Assembly (NCBI RefSeq): GCF_013394165.1
Contig: NZ_CP041330.1
Coordinates: 1,232,501 to 1,296,500, forward strand
From: Pseudoalteromonas sp. Scap06
Lineage (GTDB): Bacteria; Pseudomonadota; Gammaproteobacteria; Enterobacterales; Alteromonadaceae
Direction of reading: 5' to 3'
DNA length: 64,000 nucleotides
The position numbers were made by a program, and so were the translations under genes. Below, one piece after another: positions 11,485-20,033 of the stretch. A model generated the notes under the pieces. It worked only from the letters and a program-made list of their open reading frames with translations. It made no database searches and had not been told where the DNA came from. Numbering within the stretch: the stretch's first letter is position 1; each line of letters starts with the position of its first letter.

Positions 11485-12987
11485 ATGGAAGCTTTTGTAA
11501 GCGCCGTTAATGATGTTGTTTGGAGTGATGCACTCATCTATTTATGCCTAGGCGCAGGCTTATTTTACTCCGTACTAACTCGATTTGCTCAAGTTAGACA
11601 TTTTAAAGAAATGTGTAAGCTATTATTTAGCCCCAACACCTCAGAAAAAGGGATCTCATCTTTTCAAGCTCTTGCTGTTTCATTGTCTGGCCGAGTAGGG
11701 GTTGGTAATATTGCCGGTGTTGCAGCCGCAATCGGTTTTGGTGGTCCGGGCGCTATTTTTTGGATGTGGGTTGTTGCTTTTTTAGGTGCAAGCACTGCAT
11801 ACGCAGAATCAACATTAGGTCAAATTTATAAACTAGAAGAAGACGGCCAATACCGCGGTGGTCCAGCCTATTATTTTGACCGTTGCTTAGGGCAAAAGTG
11901 GCTGGCTGTATTATTTGCTGTGTCGGCAATTATAGCCTGTGGAGTTTTTCTGCCGGGCGTACAAGCAAATGCTGTGGGCAACGCATTCACTCAAGTATTT
12001 GGTGATGGCGCTATGGTGTCTACAACTTTTGGTGACGTAGGCAGTTTTAAACTCGTTGCATTGGCCATTATTCTAATCGTTTTAGCGTTTATTATTTTTG
12101 GTGGTATAAAGCGCATTGCTAATTTTACCCAAATTGTAGTGCCATTTATGGCGCTTGGTTACATCGTATTGGCTTTAATTATCGTATTTTTAAACATAGA
12201 CAAAGTACCAGGCATTTTCTCGCTTATTATTGGTGATGCATTTACAGCCCAAGCAGGCTTTGGTGCTGCAATTGCTTGGGGTGTTAAGCGTGGTATCTAT
12301 TCTAATGAAGCCGGTCAAGGTACAGGTCCTCATGCTGCGGCGGCAGCAGAAGTTGATCACCCTGCACAGCAAGGTTTAGTGCAAGCTTTTTCTGTTTATG
12401 TTGATACACTTTTTGTATGTACAGCAACGGCATTAATGATCTTAATGACGCAGCAATACAATGTAGTCGGCACTTTGCCAGAAGGACAATTCATTATACA
12501 AAATGTTGATGCGGCAACTGAAGTGGGGTCAGCAGCATTTACCCAAATGGCGTTGTTTAGTGTATTTGGTAGCTTTGGAGAAGCGTTTGTAGGTATCGCT
12601 TTATTCTTCTTTGCTTTTACCACTATACTTGCTTATTACTTCATTGCTGAGACTAATATCGCGTACTTAAATCGCTACTTTAAAGGAAGTATTCCGCTTG
12701 TAGTGGTAAAACTTATGATTATGTTTATGGTAGCCTACGGCATGGTTAACAGTTCCGGTTATATATGGACTATTGGCGACATAGGCGTTGGCTTAATGGC
12801 GTGGATCAACATATTGGGTATATTAGCCATTTTCTTTGTCGCTAAACCGGCCTTATCATGTTTGAGCGATTATGAAGAACAAAAGAAAAAAGGTGGAAAA
12901 ATCATATTTGATCCTGTTAAGTTAGGGATTAAAAATGCTACCTTCTGGGAAAAGCGCCTTGAAAAGCAATCAAAAGACGCTGAATAA
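11485..12987 (+). CDS. sodium:alanine/glycine symporter, AGCS family
   Basis: A secondary transporter that imports small neutral amino acids (alanine, glycine) with sodium. About 500 residues with around ten hydrophobic segments. Family signatures include LSGRVGVGNIAGVAAAIGFGGPGAIFWMW near residues 70-98 and KRGIYSNEAGQGTGPHAAAAAEVDHPAQQGL near 270-300. I start at ATG 11485 because GAGGA lies 7 bases upstream. The GTG at 11473 and ATG at 11479 would overlap that site. The gene stands alone, with its own terminator. Confidence 0.93.
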   Translation: MEAFVSAVNDVVWSDALIYLCLGAGLFYSVLTRFAQVRHFKEMCKLLFSPNTSEKGISSFQALAVSLSGRVGVGNIAGVAAAIGFGGPGAIFWMWVVAFLGASTAYAESTLGQIYKLEEDGQYRGGPAYYFDRCLGQKWLAVLFAVSAIIACGVFLPGVQANAVGNAFTQVFGDGAMVSTTFGDVGSFKLVALAIILIVLAFIIFGGIKRIANFTQIVVPFMALGYIVLALIIVFLNIDKVPGIFSLIIGDAFTAQAGFGAAIAWGVKRGIYSNEAGQGTGPHAAAAAEVDHPAQQGLVQAFSVYVDTLFVCTATALMILMTQQYNVVGTLPEGQFIIQNVDAATEVGSAAFTQMALFSVFGSFGEAFVGIALFFFAFTTILAYYFIAETNIAYLNRYFKGSIPLVVVKLMIMFMVAYGMVNSSGYIWTIGDIGVGLMAWINILGILAIFFVAKPALSCLSDYEEQKKKGGKIIFDPVKLGIKNATFWEKRLEKQSKDAE

Positions 12988-13062
12988 ACAGACCCTAATA
13001 ACCTAATATGAACTATTGGGTTAAATTCAAAAAAGACAAAGAGCAATAAAACAAGTACAATG

Positions 13063-13087
13063 AAAAGCGCCGAAAGGCGCTTTTTTT
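13063..13087 (+). terminator. terminator of the symporter gene
   Basis: AGCGCC and GGCGCT form a stem capped by a GAAA tetraloop and followed by T7. Confidence 0.9.
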
Positions 13088-13110
13088 ATGCGTAGTATGG
13101 AGAGAGATGT

Positions 13111-13437
13111 ATGGCGATTATTCGTTGCCCCAAATGTGCAAAATCAATTTCAGATAAACATCCGCAGTGTCCACATTGCCAAAGTAACGTTGCTGAATTA
13201 AATGCCGAGCAAGTTCAACAACTTCAACGTGAGCAGCGAATTAAAAAGCAGCAAATGTTTATGAACCACTCCTTTTTAGCGCTGATCTTATTTTTAGGTG
13301 GCTTCTTTTGTTTGTACTTCCTACAACCTCAAGAAAAAACACTTCAGTGGTATGCGTATACCTCAGCTATAGGCATTGGCTGTATTTGGTACCTTATTAA
13401 CCGTATTATTTTAGTGACTCTGAAAAAGAAAAAATGA
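13111..13437 (+). CDS. small zinc-ribbon membrane protein
   Basis: A 108-residue protein. Residues 5-23 hold two CxxC knuckles (CPKCAKSISDKHPQCPHC), a zinc-ribbon pattern. A charged helix follows, then two hydrophobic segments (about 54-70 and 76-98) and a lysine tail. It has a good SD (GAGAGAG). It ends one base before the DUF1315 gene, so they are probably cotranscribed. The function is unknown; the layout suggests a membrane protein with a cytosolic zinc-binding head. Confidence 0.75.
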   Translation: MAIIRCPKCAKSISDKHPQCPHCQSNVAELNAEQVQQLQREQRIKKQQMFMNHSFLALILFLGGFFCLYFLQPQEKTLQWYAYTSAIGIGCIWYLINRIILVTLKKKK

Positions 13438-13438
13438 C

Positions 13439-13720
13439 ATGAATATTGACAACTTAGTACAGAATATTACTCCAGAATTATTTGAGCGCCTACAATATGG
13501 CGCATCAACAGGAAAGTGGCCAGATGGCACACCTTTATCAGATGAACAAAAACAACAAACAGTCCAACTTGTGATGTTGTATCAAGCAAAAGTAGCACAA
13601 TCAAACGAGCAGTTTACCATTGGTGCAGATGGAGAAATGATCCAAAAAACCAAAGCGCAACTACAAAAAGAATTTAAATCAGATAACGAAATAGCTAGGT
13701 TCAGTGAAAATGATCTTTAA
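13439..13720 (+). CDS. DUF1315 (YeaC-like) protein
   Basis: A 93-residue acidic cytosolic protein. The segment LFERLQYGASTGKWPDGTPLSDEQ matches the conserved DUF1315/YeaC core, in which a YGxxxGKWPDG motif recurs. The function is not established. Its end overlaps the start of the DUF349 gene by 11 bases. Confidence 0.85.
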   Translation: MNIDNLVQNITPELFERLQYGASTGKWPDGTPLSDEQKQQTVQLVMLYQAKVAQSNEQFTIGADGEMIQKTKAQLQKEFKSDNEIARFSENDL

Positions 13721-16394
13721 ACACCTTTTTACACCAAAATGGAAACACCCGAAGCAACAAGTTCGTTTAGATGCGATTGAAAAACTTGATGTAGCACGCG
13801 ACGTAACAATTTTAAGCACCTTAGCGCTTGAAGACTCATCGGCTGAAATTCGTCGTAAAGCACTGCAAAAAGTAAACGATTTACCGCTTTGGTGGAAAGC
13901 TTACAAGCAAGATCAGGCATTAAAAGATGTAGCTGAGCAGCAAATATCGTCTGCTGTATTAAACAGTGAAAGTAGCTTATCGGCGCAGATTAAAAATGAG
14001 TACATTGAACGTTTTGCACCGGTTAAAACCCTTGAAAAACTAGCATTTGCAGAAAAAGAACTGCAAGTGAGAGTTAAGCTCTTAAAACGCCTAGCAAACC
14101 CTAAACTGATTGAAAAAGCTTTTAAAGAAGCCAATGAAGAGCTGCAAAAGCAGTTAGTTGACTTAGTCATTACACAGCAGTTAACTAAAGCTTTGTTAAA
14201 GCATGCTCAAGGTGAAGCTAAAACGGCCCTTGAAAGCCATCTTGAAAACGAGCGTTTAGCGCTTGAAATGCCAGCGCAAGTTGAAAATGCTACCCGTGTT
14301 ATTTTAGCCAAGCTTAATGCATTGCGTGATAAAAATGACTACGCCATTGTTGACCCACAAGCCGCAGAGCTCATGGCACAATGGCAAGCTCTAGAATTAA
14401 AATGGCTAAGTGAAGAACATGTAAAAACCCTTGATGCTAAGTATATTTCAATTACCGATAAGCTTGATGCCCACATTGCCATACTAAAAGCGCAGCACGA
14501 AGTAGAGCAGCAATGTTTAGCTCAGCAACAGCGCCAAGTGTTAGCGTTAGCTACGTTAGAAGCATTAAGTGAAGAAATTGAGAATGCATTACAGTTAGGG
14601 TTAGAAACGCCAGAGCAAATTCAGCAAGACTGGCTTAATGCAAAAGTAGCGCAAGCGAAAGACACGCTAGATAAAACGGAACTGGTGGCTGATCAGCAAT
14701 CAAAACAAGTGATTAATAAGCTTGAGCAATTATTCTCACAAGTTGCTAAGTTGCCTGAGCTAACTGCGGCGATTAAAGAATATAAAATTGCCTACAATGC
14801 GCTTAGTGAAATAAAACCTGCAGAGCAACTTAGCGATTACGATCAACAGTTAACAGCATTCAATAATACCTTTAAAACTGCACGCAGCCACTTAAATTTA
14901 CTTAGCGCTGATTTACAAGCGTCATTCAAAACTCAGCTTAATGCGCATAAGAAGCAGTTCTTAGCTTCAATGAGCGAACTCACTAAGCCGCTAGAAAAAA
15001 CTCAAAGCCAAGCTAAGCGAAAAGCGCGTGATGTTAAACGTTTAATTGAAGAAGGGCGTTTTAATGTTGCATTTGGTGTATTTAAAGGCTTCGAAGAGCT
15101 ATTTAATGCCCTAACTGAGAAATACCAACAGCCGCTGGTTAACTCAAAAGCTGATCTAGAAGCGCAGCTAGCTGATGCTAAAGATTGGCAAAAATATGCA
15201 GCGGCCCCTAAACGCACTGCACTTTTAGAAGAAGTAACACTGCTAGTTGATGAGCCTTGTAACGATCCGCAACAGCGTGCTGACCAAGTTAAAGTATTGC
15301 GTAAGCGTTGGAATGAACTAGGTCGTCTTGATACAGAGCAAGAAAAGCAGCAAGGAAATGAGTTTGATGAAAAAATTGAGCTATTGTTCGCACCTTGTCG
15401 TAGTTATTTCGCAGAGCAAGAAATCCAGCGTGAAGCGGCTAAAGTAGAGCGTGAGCAACTAATAGCGCAAATGCATGCACTGCATTTACAAGCGACAGAG
15501 GATGCTGATTTAGATTGGAAACAATTCGAAAGCCACTACAACCGATTACAAAAAGCATGGCGTAGTGTAGGTAAAGTTGATCCTAAAACATACCGAATTT
15601 TAAACGAGCGTTATAAGGCAGAACAGCAGCTAGTTGTATCTTCACTTAATGCGTTTCATAAAGGCAATGCCGCACTTAAAAATGAGCTCGTTGAGCAAGC
15701 GCAACAGCTATCTCAAAGTGAAAACCTAGCAGAGGCGTGTCAGCAGTTAAAGCAGTTACAGCAACAATGGCAGAGTATAGGGTTTGCAGGCTTAAAAGCT
15801 GAGAATGCACTATGGCAAAAATTCCGTGAGTTTAATGATGCAACATTCACTAAACGCAGCGAAGAGTTTGAGCAGCAAAAACGCGAGCAAGGTGAATCAG
15901 ATAAGCTAGCAACAGCCGAACTAAATGAGCTCGAAGCGGTTTTAAATAGTGTTGAAGGTAAAGCCCAATTACTGGATCTGCAAACCAAAGTTAAAGGGTA
16001 TATGCCATTTAAATCGTTAACGCCTAAAGTATCCGCTTTATTGTCAGCTATAGATGAAAAGCTAACCGGATTAGCCGCCAAAAACGAACAAGCTAACTTA
16101 AACGCATTATTTGTTGCGCTTGAGAATAATGAACCAGTGCCAAGTCAGTATACTGGTGTGGTAAAAACGGCATTAAGTATCGAGCAGTTGCTAACGCGTA
16201 TGGAAATACTAGCCAACGTTAGTTCGCATGACTCAGCGCAAAGAATGGTTGAGCAAGTGGCAATGCTAGATGACAAGCACCGTGGAGACCACGCTGATTT
16301 AAACTATTATTTAAAGCAATTAATTGCACTCAGCGAAGGTTCAGTCAAAACTGACACACTAGCAAGGTTAAAAGTTATTTTTGCTGTAAATTAA
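13710..16394 (+). CDS. DUF349 family large coiled-coil protein
   Basis: About 894 residues, almost entirely alpha-helical, rich in Gln, Glu, Ala and Lys. It contains repeated DUF349 units recognisable by spaced Trp and helix patterns (RKRWNELGRLDTEQEKQ; NRLQKAWRSVGKVDPKTYR; QLQQQWQSIGFAGLKAENALWQKFREF). The N-terminal 60 residues resemble HEAT-like helices (STLALEDSSAEIRRKALQKV). There are no membrane segments. The family is widespread in proteobacteria and its function is unclear. I place the start at ATG 13710, with AGG at 13697; GTG 13704 is the alternative. It ends a three-gene operon with a terminator. Confidence 0.85.
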   Translation: MIFKHLFTPKWKHPKQQVRLDAIEKLDVARDVTILSTLALEDSSAEIRRKALQKVNDLPLWWKAYKQDQALKDVAEQQISSAVLNSESSLSAQIKNEYIERFAPVKTLEKLAFAEKELQVRVKLLKRLANPKLIEKAFKEANEELQKQLVDLVITQQLTKALLKHAQGEAKTALESHLENERLALEMPAQVENATRVILAKLNALRDKNDYAIVDPQAAELMAQWQALELKWLSEEHVKTLDAKYISITDKLDAHIAILKAQHEVEQQCLAQQQRQVLALATLEALSEEIENALQLGLETPEQIQQDWLNAKVAQAKDTLDKTELVADQQSKQVINKLEQLFSQVAKLPELTAAIKEYKIAYNALSEIKPAEQLSDYDQQLTAFNNTFKTARSHLNLLSADLQASFKTQLNAHKKQFLASMSELTKPLEKTQSQAKRKARDVKRLIEEGRFNVAFGVFKGFEELFNALTEKYQQPLVNSKADLEAQLADAKDWQKYAAAPKRTALLEEVTLLVDEPCNDPQQRADQVKVLRKRWNELGRLDTEQEKQQGNEFDEKIELLFAPCRSYFAEQEIQREAAKVEREQLIAQMHALHLQATEDADLDWKQFESHYNRLQKAWRSVGKVDPKTYRILNERYKAEQQLVVSSLNAFHKGNAALKNELVEQAQQLSQSENLAEACQQLKQLQQQWQSIGFAGLKAENALWQKFREFNDATFTKRSEEFEQQKREQGESDKLATAELNELEAVLNSVEGKAQLLDLQTKVKGYMPFKSLTPKVSALLSAIDEKLTGLAAKNEQANLNALFVALENNEPVPSQYTGVVKTALSIEQLLTRMEILANVSSHDSAQRMVEQVAMLDDKHRGDHADLNYYLKQLIALSEGSVKTDTLARLKVIFAVN

Positions 16395-16411
16395 CTTTTA
16401 TCAACTAAAAT

Positions 16412-16440
16412 AAAAAAACCGCTATTAAAGCGGTTTTTTA
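16412..16440 (+). terminator. terminator after the DUF349 gene
   Basis: AAACCGCT and AGCGGTTT form the stem, preceded by an A run and followed by T6. Confidence 0.9.
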
Positions 16441-16484
16441 TTATGGCTACTTACTGCCAATACGATTAATGAATAGGGTTTTGT

Positions 16485-17039
16485 ATGAAAATTTTTGTTT
16501 TTATTTCACTATTATTTTTAACTGCCTGTAACAGCACTCAGGGTATTTCGGTTTATTCATTTACAAATTCAGAGGTTGAGTCGTTACTAAATAAAGAGTT
16601 ACCTAAATTAAGTGAAAAAGTTAGCCTGATGGGCTTACCTGTGCAGTTTGATGTAAATGATTTAAGCGTTAATATTGGTCCCGACAACAGTGATTATGTT
16701 TTATTAGGTGCTGATTCGAGCGCCGAGATTAATGCCTTTGCATTGAAGTATCCTGTGCGTTTAAAGTTACAAATACAAGGCACGCCTTTTTATGATAGCG
16801 AGAAAAAAGCCGTATTTTTACGTAATGTTAAGTTACGCGATTCAAGTATCGATGCAGGGGGTTTTAAAGGTAATTTAGAAGTGCTGGATAATGAGGCGAT
16901 GGATGTCATGAATGCATTTTTAGCGGTTAACCCTGTTTATAAGTTAAATATGAACGACCCTAAAATGGCACTGTTAAGTAATTTACCCTTAGATTTAAAA
17001 GTAGTCGAAGGCGCGATTAAGCTAGTACCTCGGTTATAA
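16485..17039 (+). CDS. DUF1439 (YceB-like) lipoprotein
   Basis: A 184-residue protein with a short signal peptide and lipobox FLTAC (Cys15). The mature part matches DUF1439/YceB: YSFTNSEVESLLNKELPKLSEKVSLMGLPVQFDVNDLSVNIG, which has the look of a lipid-binding SMP/BPI-like fold as described for YceB relatives. It is probably anchored to the outer membrane. The SD is AGGG. It may share a transcript with the following ABC1 gene (64-bp gap, no terminator seen). Confidence 0.82.
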   Translation: MKIFVFISLLFLTACNSTQGISVYSFTNSEVESLLNKELPKLSEKVSLMGLPVQFDVNDLSVNIGPDNSDYVLLGADSSAEINAFALKYPVRLKLQIQGTPFYDSEKKAVFLRNVKLRDSSIDAGGFKGNLEVLDNEAMDVMNAFLAVNPVYKLNMNDPKMALLSNLPLDLKVVEGAIKLVPRL

Positions 17040-17103
17040 TTTAGATCTAATAAGCGTAATAAAACGTATTAATTGACCTTATTATTAATAGATTAGGTTA
17101 ATT

Positions 17104-18405
17104 ATGGCTAATGAGCGATCCGTTCCCACCTCTCGACTTTCACGATTTGCAAAGTTAGGCTCATTAGCCACAGGTGTTGCCACAAATATGTTAGTAGGTG
17201 GTGCCAAAAGTGCGCTTAGTGGTAAAGGCTGGGATAATAAAAGCTTATTACTCCAGCCGAAAAATATTGAAAACTTAGCCACTCAGCTGTCGCACCTTCG
17301 CGGTGCGGCAATGAAGCTTGGGCAGTTACTTTCAATGGATGCTGGCGACTTATTAACTCCCGAGCTTGCGCAGTTACTGTCTTTGTTGCGTGCCGATGCC
17401 AACCCAATGCCACATAAGCAATTAGTGAGCGTGCTAAAAGAGCAATGGGGGGATGATTGGTTATCGCGTTTTTCTCATATTGAACTAAGGCCGTTTGCAG
17501 CTGCATCAATTGGGCAGGTTCATTTAGCTTATATAGAAAATGGTGATCAATTAGCCGTTAAAATTCAATATCCAGGTATTTCTAAAAGTGTGGTAAGCGA
17601 CGTAGATAATGTGATCACTTTACTTACTTTATCGCGATTATTACCTAAAGAATTGGATATAAAACCCTTAGTTGAAGAAGCGAAAGCGCAGTTACTAGCT
17701 GAGACTGATTACACCCTAGAAGCTCAGTATTTAGCAAGATACAAAAACCTGTTATCGACTAACCCCCATTTTAAAGTGCCTAGTGTGTATGTAGAGCACA
17801 GTACTGCGCAAGTGCTAACCATGGAGTATGTAGATGCCAAGCCTATAGAGGGCATTACATATTTACCACAATCAGATCGAAGTCGGGTTGCTGAGCAACT
17901 AATTGATTTGTTTTTTAAAGAAATGTTTGAGTTTAAGTTAATTCAAACCGACCCTAACTTTGCTAATTACCATTACCAACCAGAATCACAAAAAATCGTG
18001 TTATTTGATTTTGGTGCCACCCGAGAAATTACAGCTACCCTAAGTGATGCCTATTTAGCCTTGTTTAAAGCCGGCAGTAATAATGATCGTGAAGGTGTGC
18101 TCAATGCCGCCACTGCTATTGGCTATTTTAAAGACGCTCTAAAAGATGACTATAAAGAAAGAGTGATTGATTTATTTTTAATGGCTTGCGAGCCACTTCG
18201 CTATAATGGTGAGTTTGATTTTAAAAACAGTGAACTTGCTAGCAACATCAAAGATGCTGGAATGCAATTAAGTGCCCAGTCGCAGCAGTGGCATACCCCT
18301 CCTGTGGATGCATTGTTTATTCACCGTAAATTAGCTGGCTTATATTTAATTGCAGCGCGTTTAGACGCCAAAATAAATATTAAGGCGTTATTTAGCCATT
18401 ATTAA
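17104..18405 (+). CDS. ABC1/AarF/UbiB family atypical kinase
   Basis: A 433-residue protein of the ABC1 (ADCK/UbiB) protein-kinase-like family. The diagnostic KxGQ motif is in MKLGQLLSMDAGDLL (about residue 63), and the Ala-rich nucleotide loop is in AAASIGQVHLA. Further motifs are the lysine in LAVKIQYPGI, the catalytic loop QTDPNFANYHY and the DFG-equivalent LFDFGATRE. No C-terminal membrane segment is seen, unlike UbiB, so I do not call it ubiB. Family members support ubiquinone or other lipid metabolism; the exact role here is unknown. Confidence 0.88.
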   Translation: MANERSVPTSRLSRFAKLGSLATGVATNMLVGGAKSALSGKGWDNKSLLLQPKNIENLATQLSHLRGAAMKLGQLLSMDAGDLLTPELAQLLSLLRADANPMPHKQLVSVLKEQWGDDWLSRFSHIELRPFAAASIGQVHLAYIENGDQLAVKIQYPGISKSVVSDVDNVITLLTLSRLLPKELDIKPLVEEAKAQLLAETDYTLEAQYLARYKNLLSTNPHFKVPSVYVEHSTAQVLTMEYVDAKPIEGITYLPQSDRSRVAEQLIDLFFKEMFEFKLIQTDPNFANYHYQPESQKIVLFDFGATREITATLSDAYLALFKAGSNNDREGVLNAATAIGYFKDALKDDYKERVIDLFLMACEPLRYNGEFDFKNSELASNIKDAGMQLSAQSQQWHTPPVDALFIHRKLAGLYLIAARLDAKINIKALFSHY

Positions 18406-18424
18406 GTGCTAAAGCAGGATAAAA

Positions 18425-18452
18425 TTGGCATAATGCTCGCGATATTTCGCGA
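18425..18452 (+). promoter_or_regulatory. 16-bp palindrome (site A) overlapping a sigma-54-like -24/-12 element
   Basis: TCGCGATATTTCGCGA at 18437-18452 is a near-perfect palindrome. It matches two sites upstream of ccoG. TTGGCATAATGCTCGC at 18425-18440 has GG-N10-GC spacing as in sigma-54 promoters, and the palindrome covers its -12 side. The regulator's ATG is only 10 bp further. The position suggests that the regulator controls its own gene, probably by blocking the promoter. Confidence 0.55.
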
Positions 18453-18461
18453 GGTTGTATT

Positions 18462-19880
18462 ATGATAAAAAACTTTTTAAACGATCCTACCTTATTGCTC
18501 AATGCGGTAGGTGAGGGTATATATGGATTTGATTTGTCCGGTAATGCGGTATTTGTAAACCCAGCTGCAGAGCGAATGACTGGGTGGACGGCCGATGAAT
18601 TATTAGGAAAAAAAATACATCAATATCATCATCATAGTCATGCCGATGGCACCCCTTACCCTGCCGATGAGTGCCAAATTTATTGCACTATGTTTGATGG
18701 CAAACGCCGCGAAGTAAAAAACGAAGTATTTTGGCGCAAAGATGGTAGTGCCTTTGCAGTTGAGTACACCTCCACTCCCGTTTATAAAAATAACCAGCTT
18801 ATTGGTGCTGTGGCAGTATTTCGCGATATATCAGCACAACAGCAAACCCAAACCCAGTTGCACGAAGCGTTAGCTCAAGTAAAGCATCTAAGCGAGCAGC
18901 TAAAAGATGAGAACGATTACCTTATTGCCGAGCTTAACGAGGATTGGCAAGATTCAGGACTGGTTGGCCACAGCGCTGTATTCCAACGCATGTTAGATCA
19001 AATACAGTTAGTGAGTGAAACCGACAGCACCGTACTCATTCTTGGTGAAAATGGCACTGGCAAAGAGTTGGTAGCGCGTAACTTGCACCGTCTCAGTAAG
19101 CGCAACGAACAAGCATTCATAAAAGTAAATTGTGCGGCATTCACTCCAAGTTTATTAGAGTCAGAACTTTTTGGGCATGAAAGGGGCTCATTTACTGGCG
19201 CTAACGAGCGTCGTAAAGGACGTTTTGAACTTGCCGATCACGGCACCTTATTTTTAGATGAAGTCGCAGAGCTGCCGTTAGAGTCCCAAAGTAAGCTATT
19301 AAGGGTATTACAAGAGCGTGAATTTGAACGCGTTGGCGGTAGTCAAACCCTAAAGGTTGATATTCGCATCATTGCTGCAACCAACCGTAACTTGTGGGAA
19401 ATGGTACAAGCAGGGCAGTTTAGAATGGACTTATATTACCGTTTAAATGTATTTCCTATTCATGTGCCAGCACTTAAAGAACGAAAAGAAGACATTCCTT
19501 ACTTGTGTCAAAACTTAATTGCACAAATAAACAAGCGCTTAGGTAAGCAATTGCAAGGGTTAAGTACAAAAGCGATCAGACAATTACAAGCCTATGACTG
19601 GCCAGGTAACATTAGAGAGCTACAAAATGTACTCGAACGAGAAGCTATTTTATCTAAACACTCTACATTACAGTTAAGTCAGTCGCTCAAAGCGGGCGAT
19701 GATAACGCCATAAACCCAACGCTTACACTTGATGAAGCACAAAAACAGCATATAAGTAGCGTATTAGCACTGTGTAATTGGAAAATTGCAGGTGAACAAG
19801 GCGCGGCAAATAAGTTGGGCTTACCAGAGAGCACCTTACGCTCAAAAATGCAAAAGTTAGGACTGCGTCGTCAGAGCTAA
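18462..19880 (+). CDS. sigma-54-dependent activator with PAS sensor
   Basis: A 472-residue enhancer-binding protein. A PAS domain lies at about 8-130 with the variant loop HHHSHADGTPYPADECQIYC. A coiled-coil linker follows. The AAA+ domain at about 165-395 has Walker A GENGTGKE, a GSFTGA loop (the usual GAFTGA with Ala replaced by Ser) and Walker B GTLFLDEVAEL. A Fis-type helix-turn-helix is at the C-terminus (AANKLGLPESTLRSKMQKLGL). The GSFTGA loop contacts sigma-54. Three copies of one palindrome flank the gene, and ccoG lies downstream behind a -24/-12 promoter, so I infer that it activates ccoG and controls itself. Its signal is unknown; copper, redox or oxygen would fit CcoG. Confidence 0.9.
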   Translation: MIKNFLNDPTLLLNAVGEGIYGFDLSGNAVFVNPAAERMTGWTADELLGKKIHQYHHHSHADGTPYPADECQIYCTMFDGKRREVKNEVFWRKDGSAFAVEYTSTPVYKNNQLIGAVAVFRDISAQQQTQTQLHEALAQVKHLSEQLKDENDYLIAELNEDWQDSGLVGHSAVFQRMLDQIQLVSETDSTVLILGENGTGKELVARNLHRLSKRNEQAFIKVNCAAFTPSLLESELFGHERGSFTGANERRKGRFELADHGTLFLDEVAELPLESQSKLLRVLQEREFERVGGSQTLKVDIRIIAATNRNLWEMVQAGQFRMDLYYRLNVFPIHVPALKERKEDIPYLCQNLIAQINKRLGKQLQGLSTKAIRQLQAYDWPGNIRELQNVLEREAILSKHSTLQLSQSLKAGDDNAINPTLTLDEAQKQHISSVLALCNWKIAGEQGAANKLGLPESTLRSKMQKLGLRRQS

Positions 19881-19881
19881 C

Positions 19882-19916
19882 TCGTGATATATCGCGATAG
19901 TCGCTAAATATCGCGA
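19882..19916 (+). promoter_or_regulatory. tandem 16-bp palindromes (sites B and C), probable upstream activating sequences
   Basis: Site B TCGTGATATATCGCGA (19882-19897) and site C TCGCTAAATATCGCGA (19901-19916) share the consensus TCGCGATATATCGCGA with site A. Their centres are 19 bp apart and lie about 95-116 bp before the predicted ccoG start of transcription, the usual distance for enhancer-binding proteins. Confidence 0.7.
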
Positions 19917-19979
19917 TATTATAGTTCGGTTTTATTTTTAAAGTCATTTAATATCAATGCTTTAGTTTAACTTTCAGTG

Positions 19980-19995
19980 TGGTCTGAAAGTTGCA
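19980..19995 (+). promoter_or_regulatory. sigma-54 promoter of ccoG
   Basis: TGGTCTGAAAGTTGCA has TGG at -24, TTGCA at -12 and exactly 10 bases between GG and GC. Transcription would start near 20006, before the ccoG ATG at 20034 and after sites B and C. Confidence 0.72.
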
Positions 19996-20033
19996 AATAC
20001 TTGTTTAGTACCCGTCACTATGAAGTAAGTAGC

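Noticed and set aside
19977..20033. Upstream extension of ccoG to 19977
   Set aside because: The added codons fall across the -24/-12 promoter and resemble no CcoG N-terminus.
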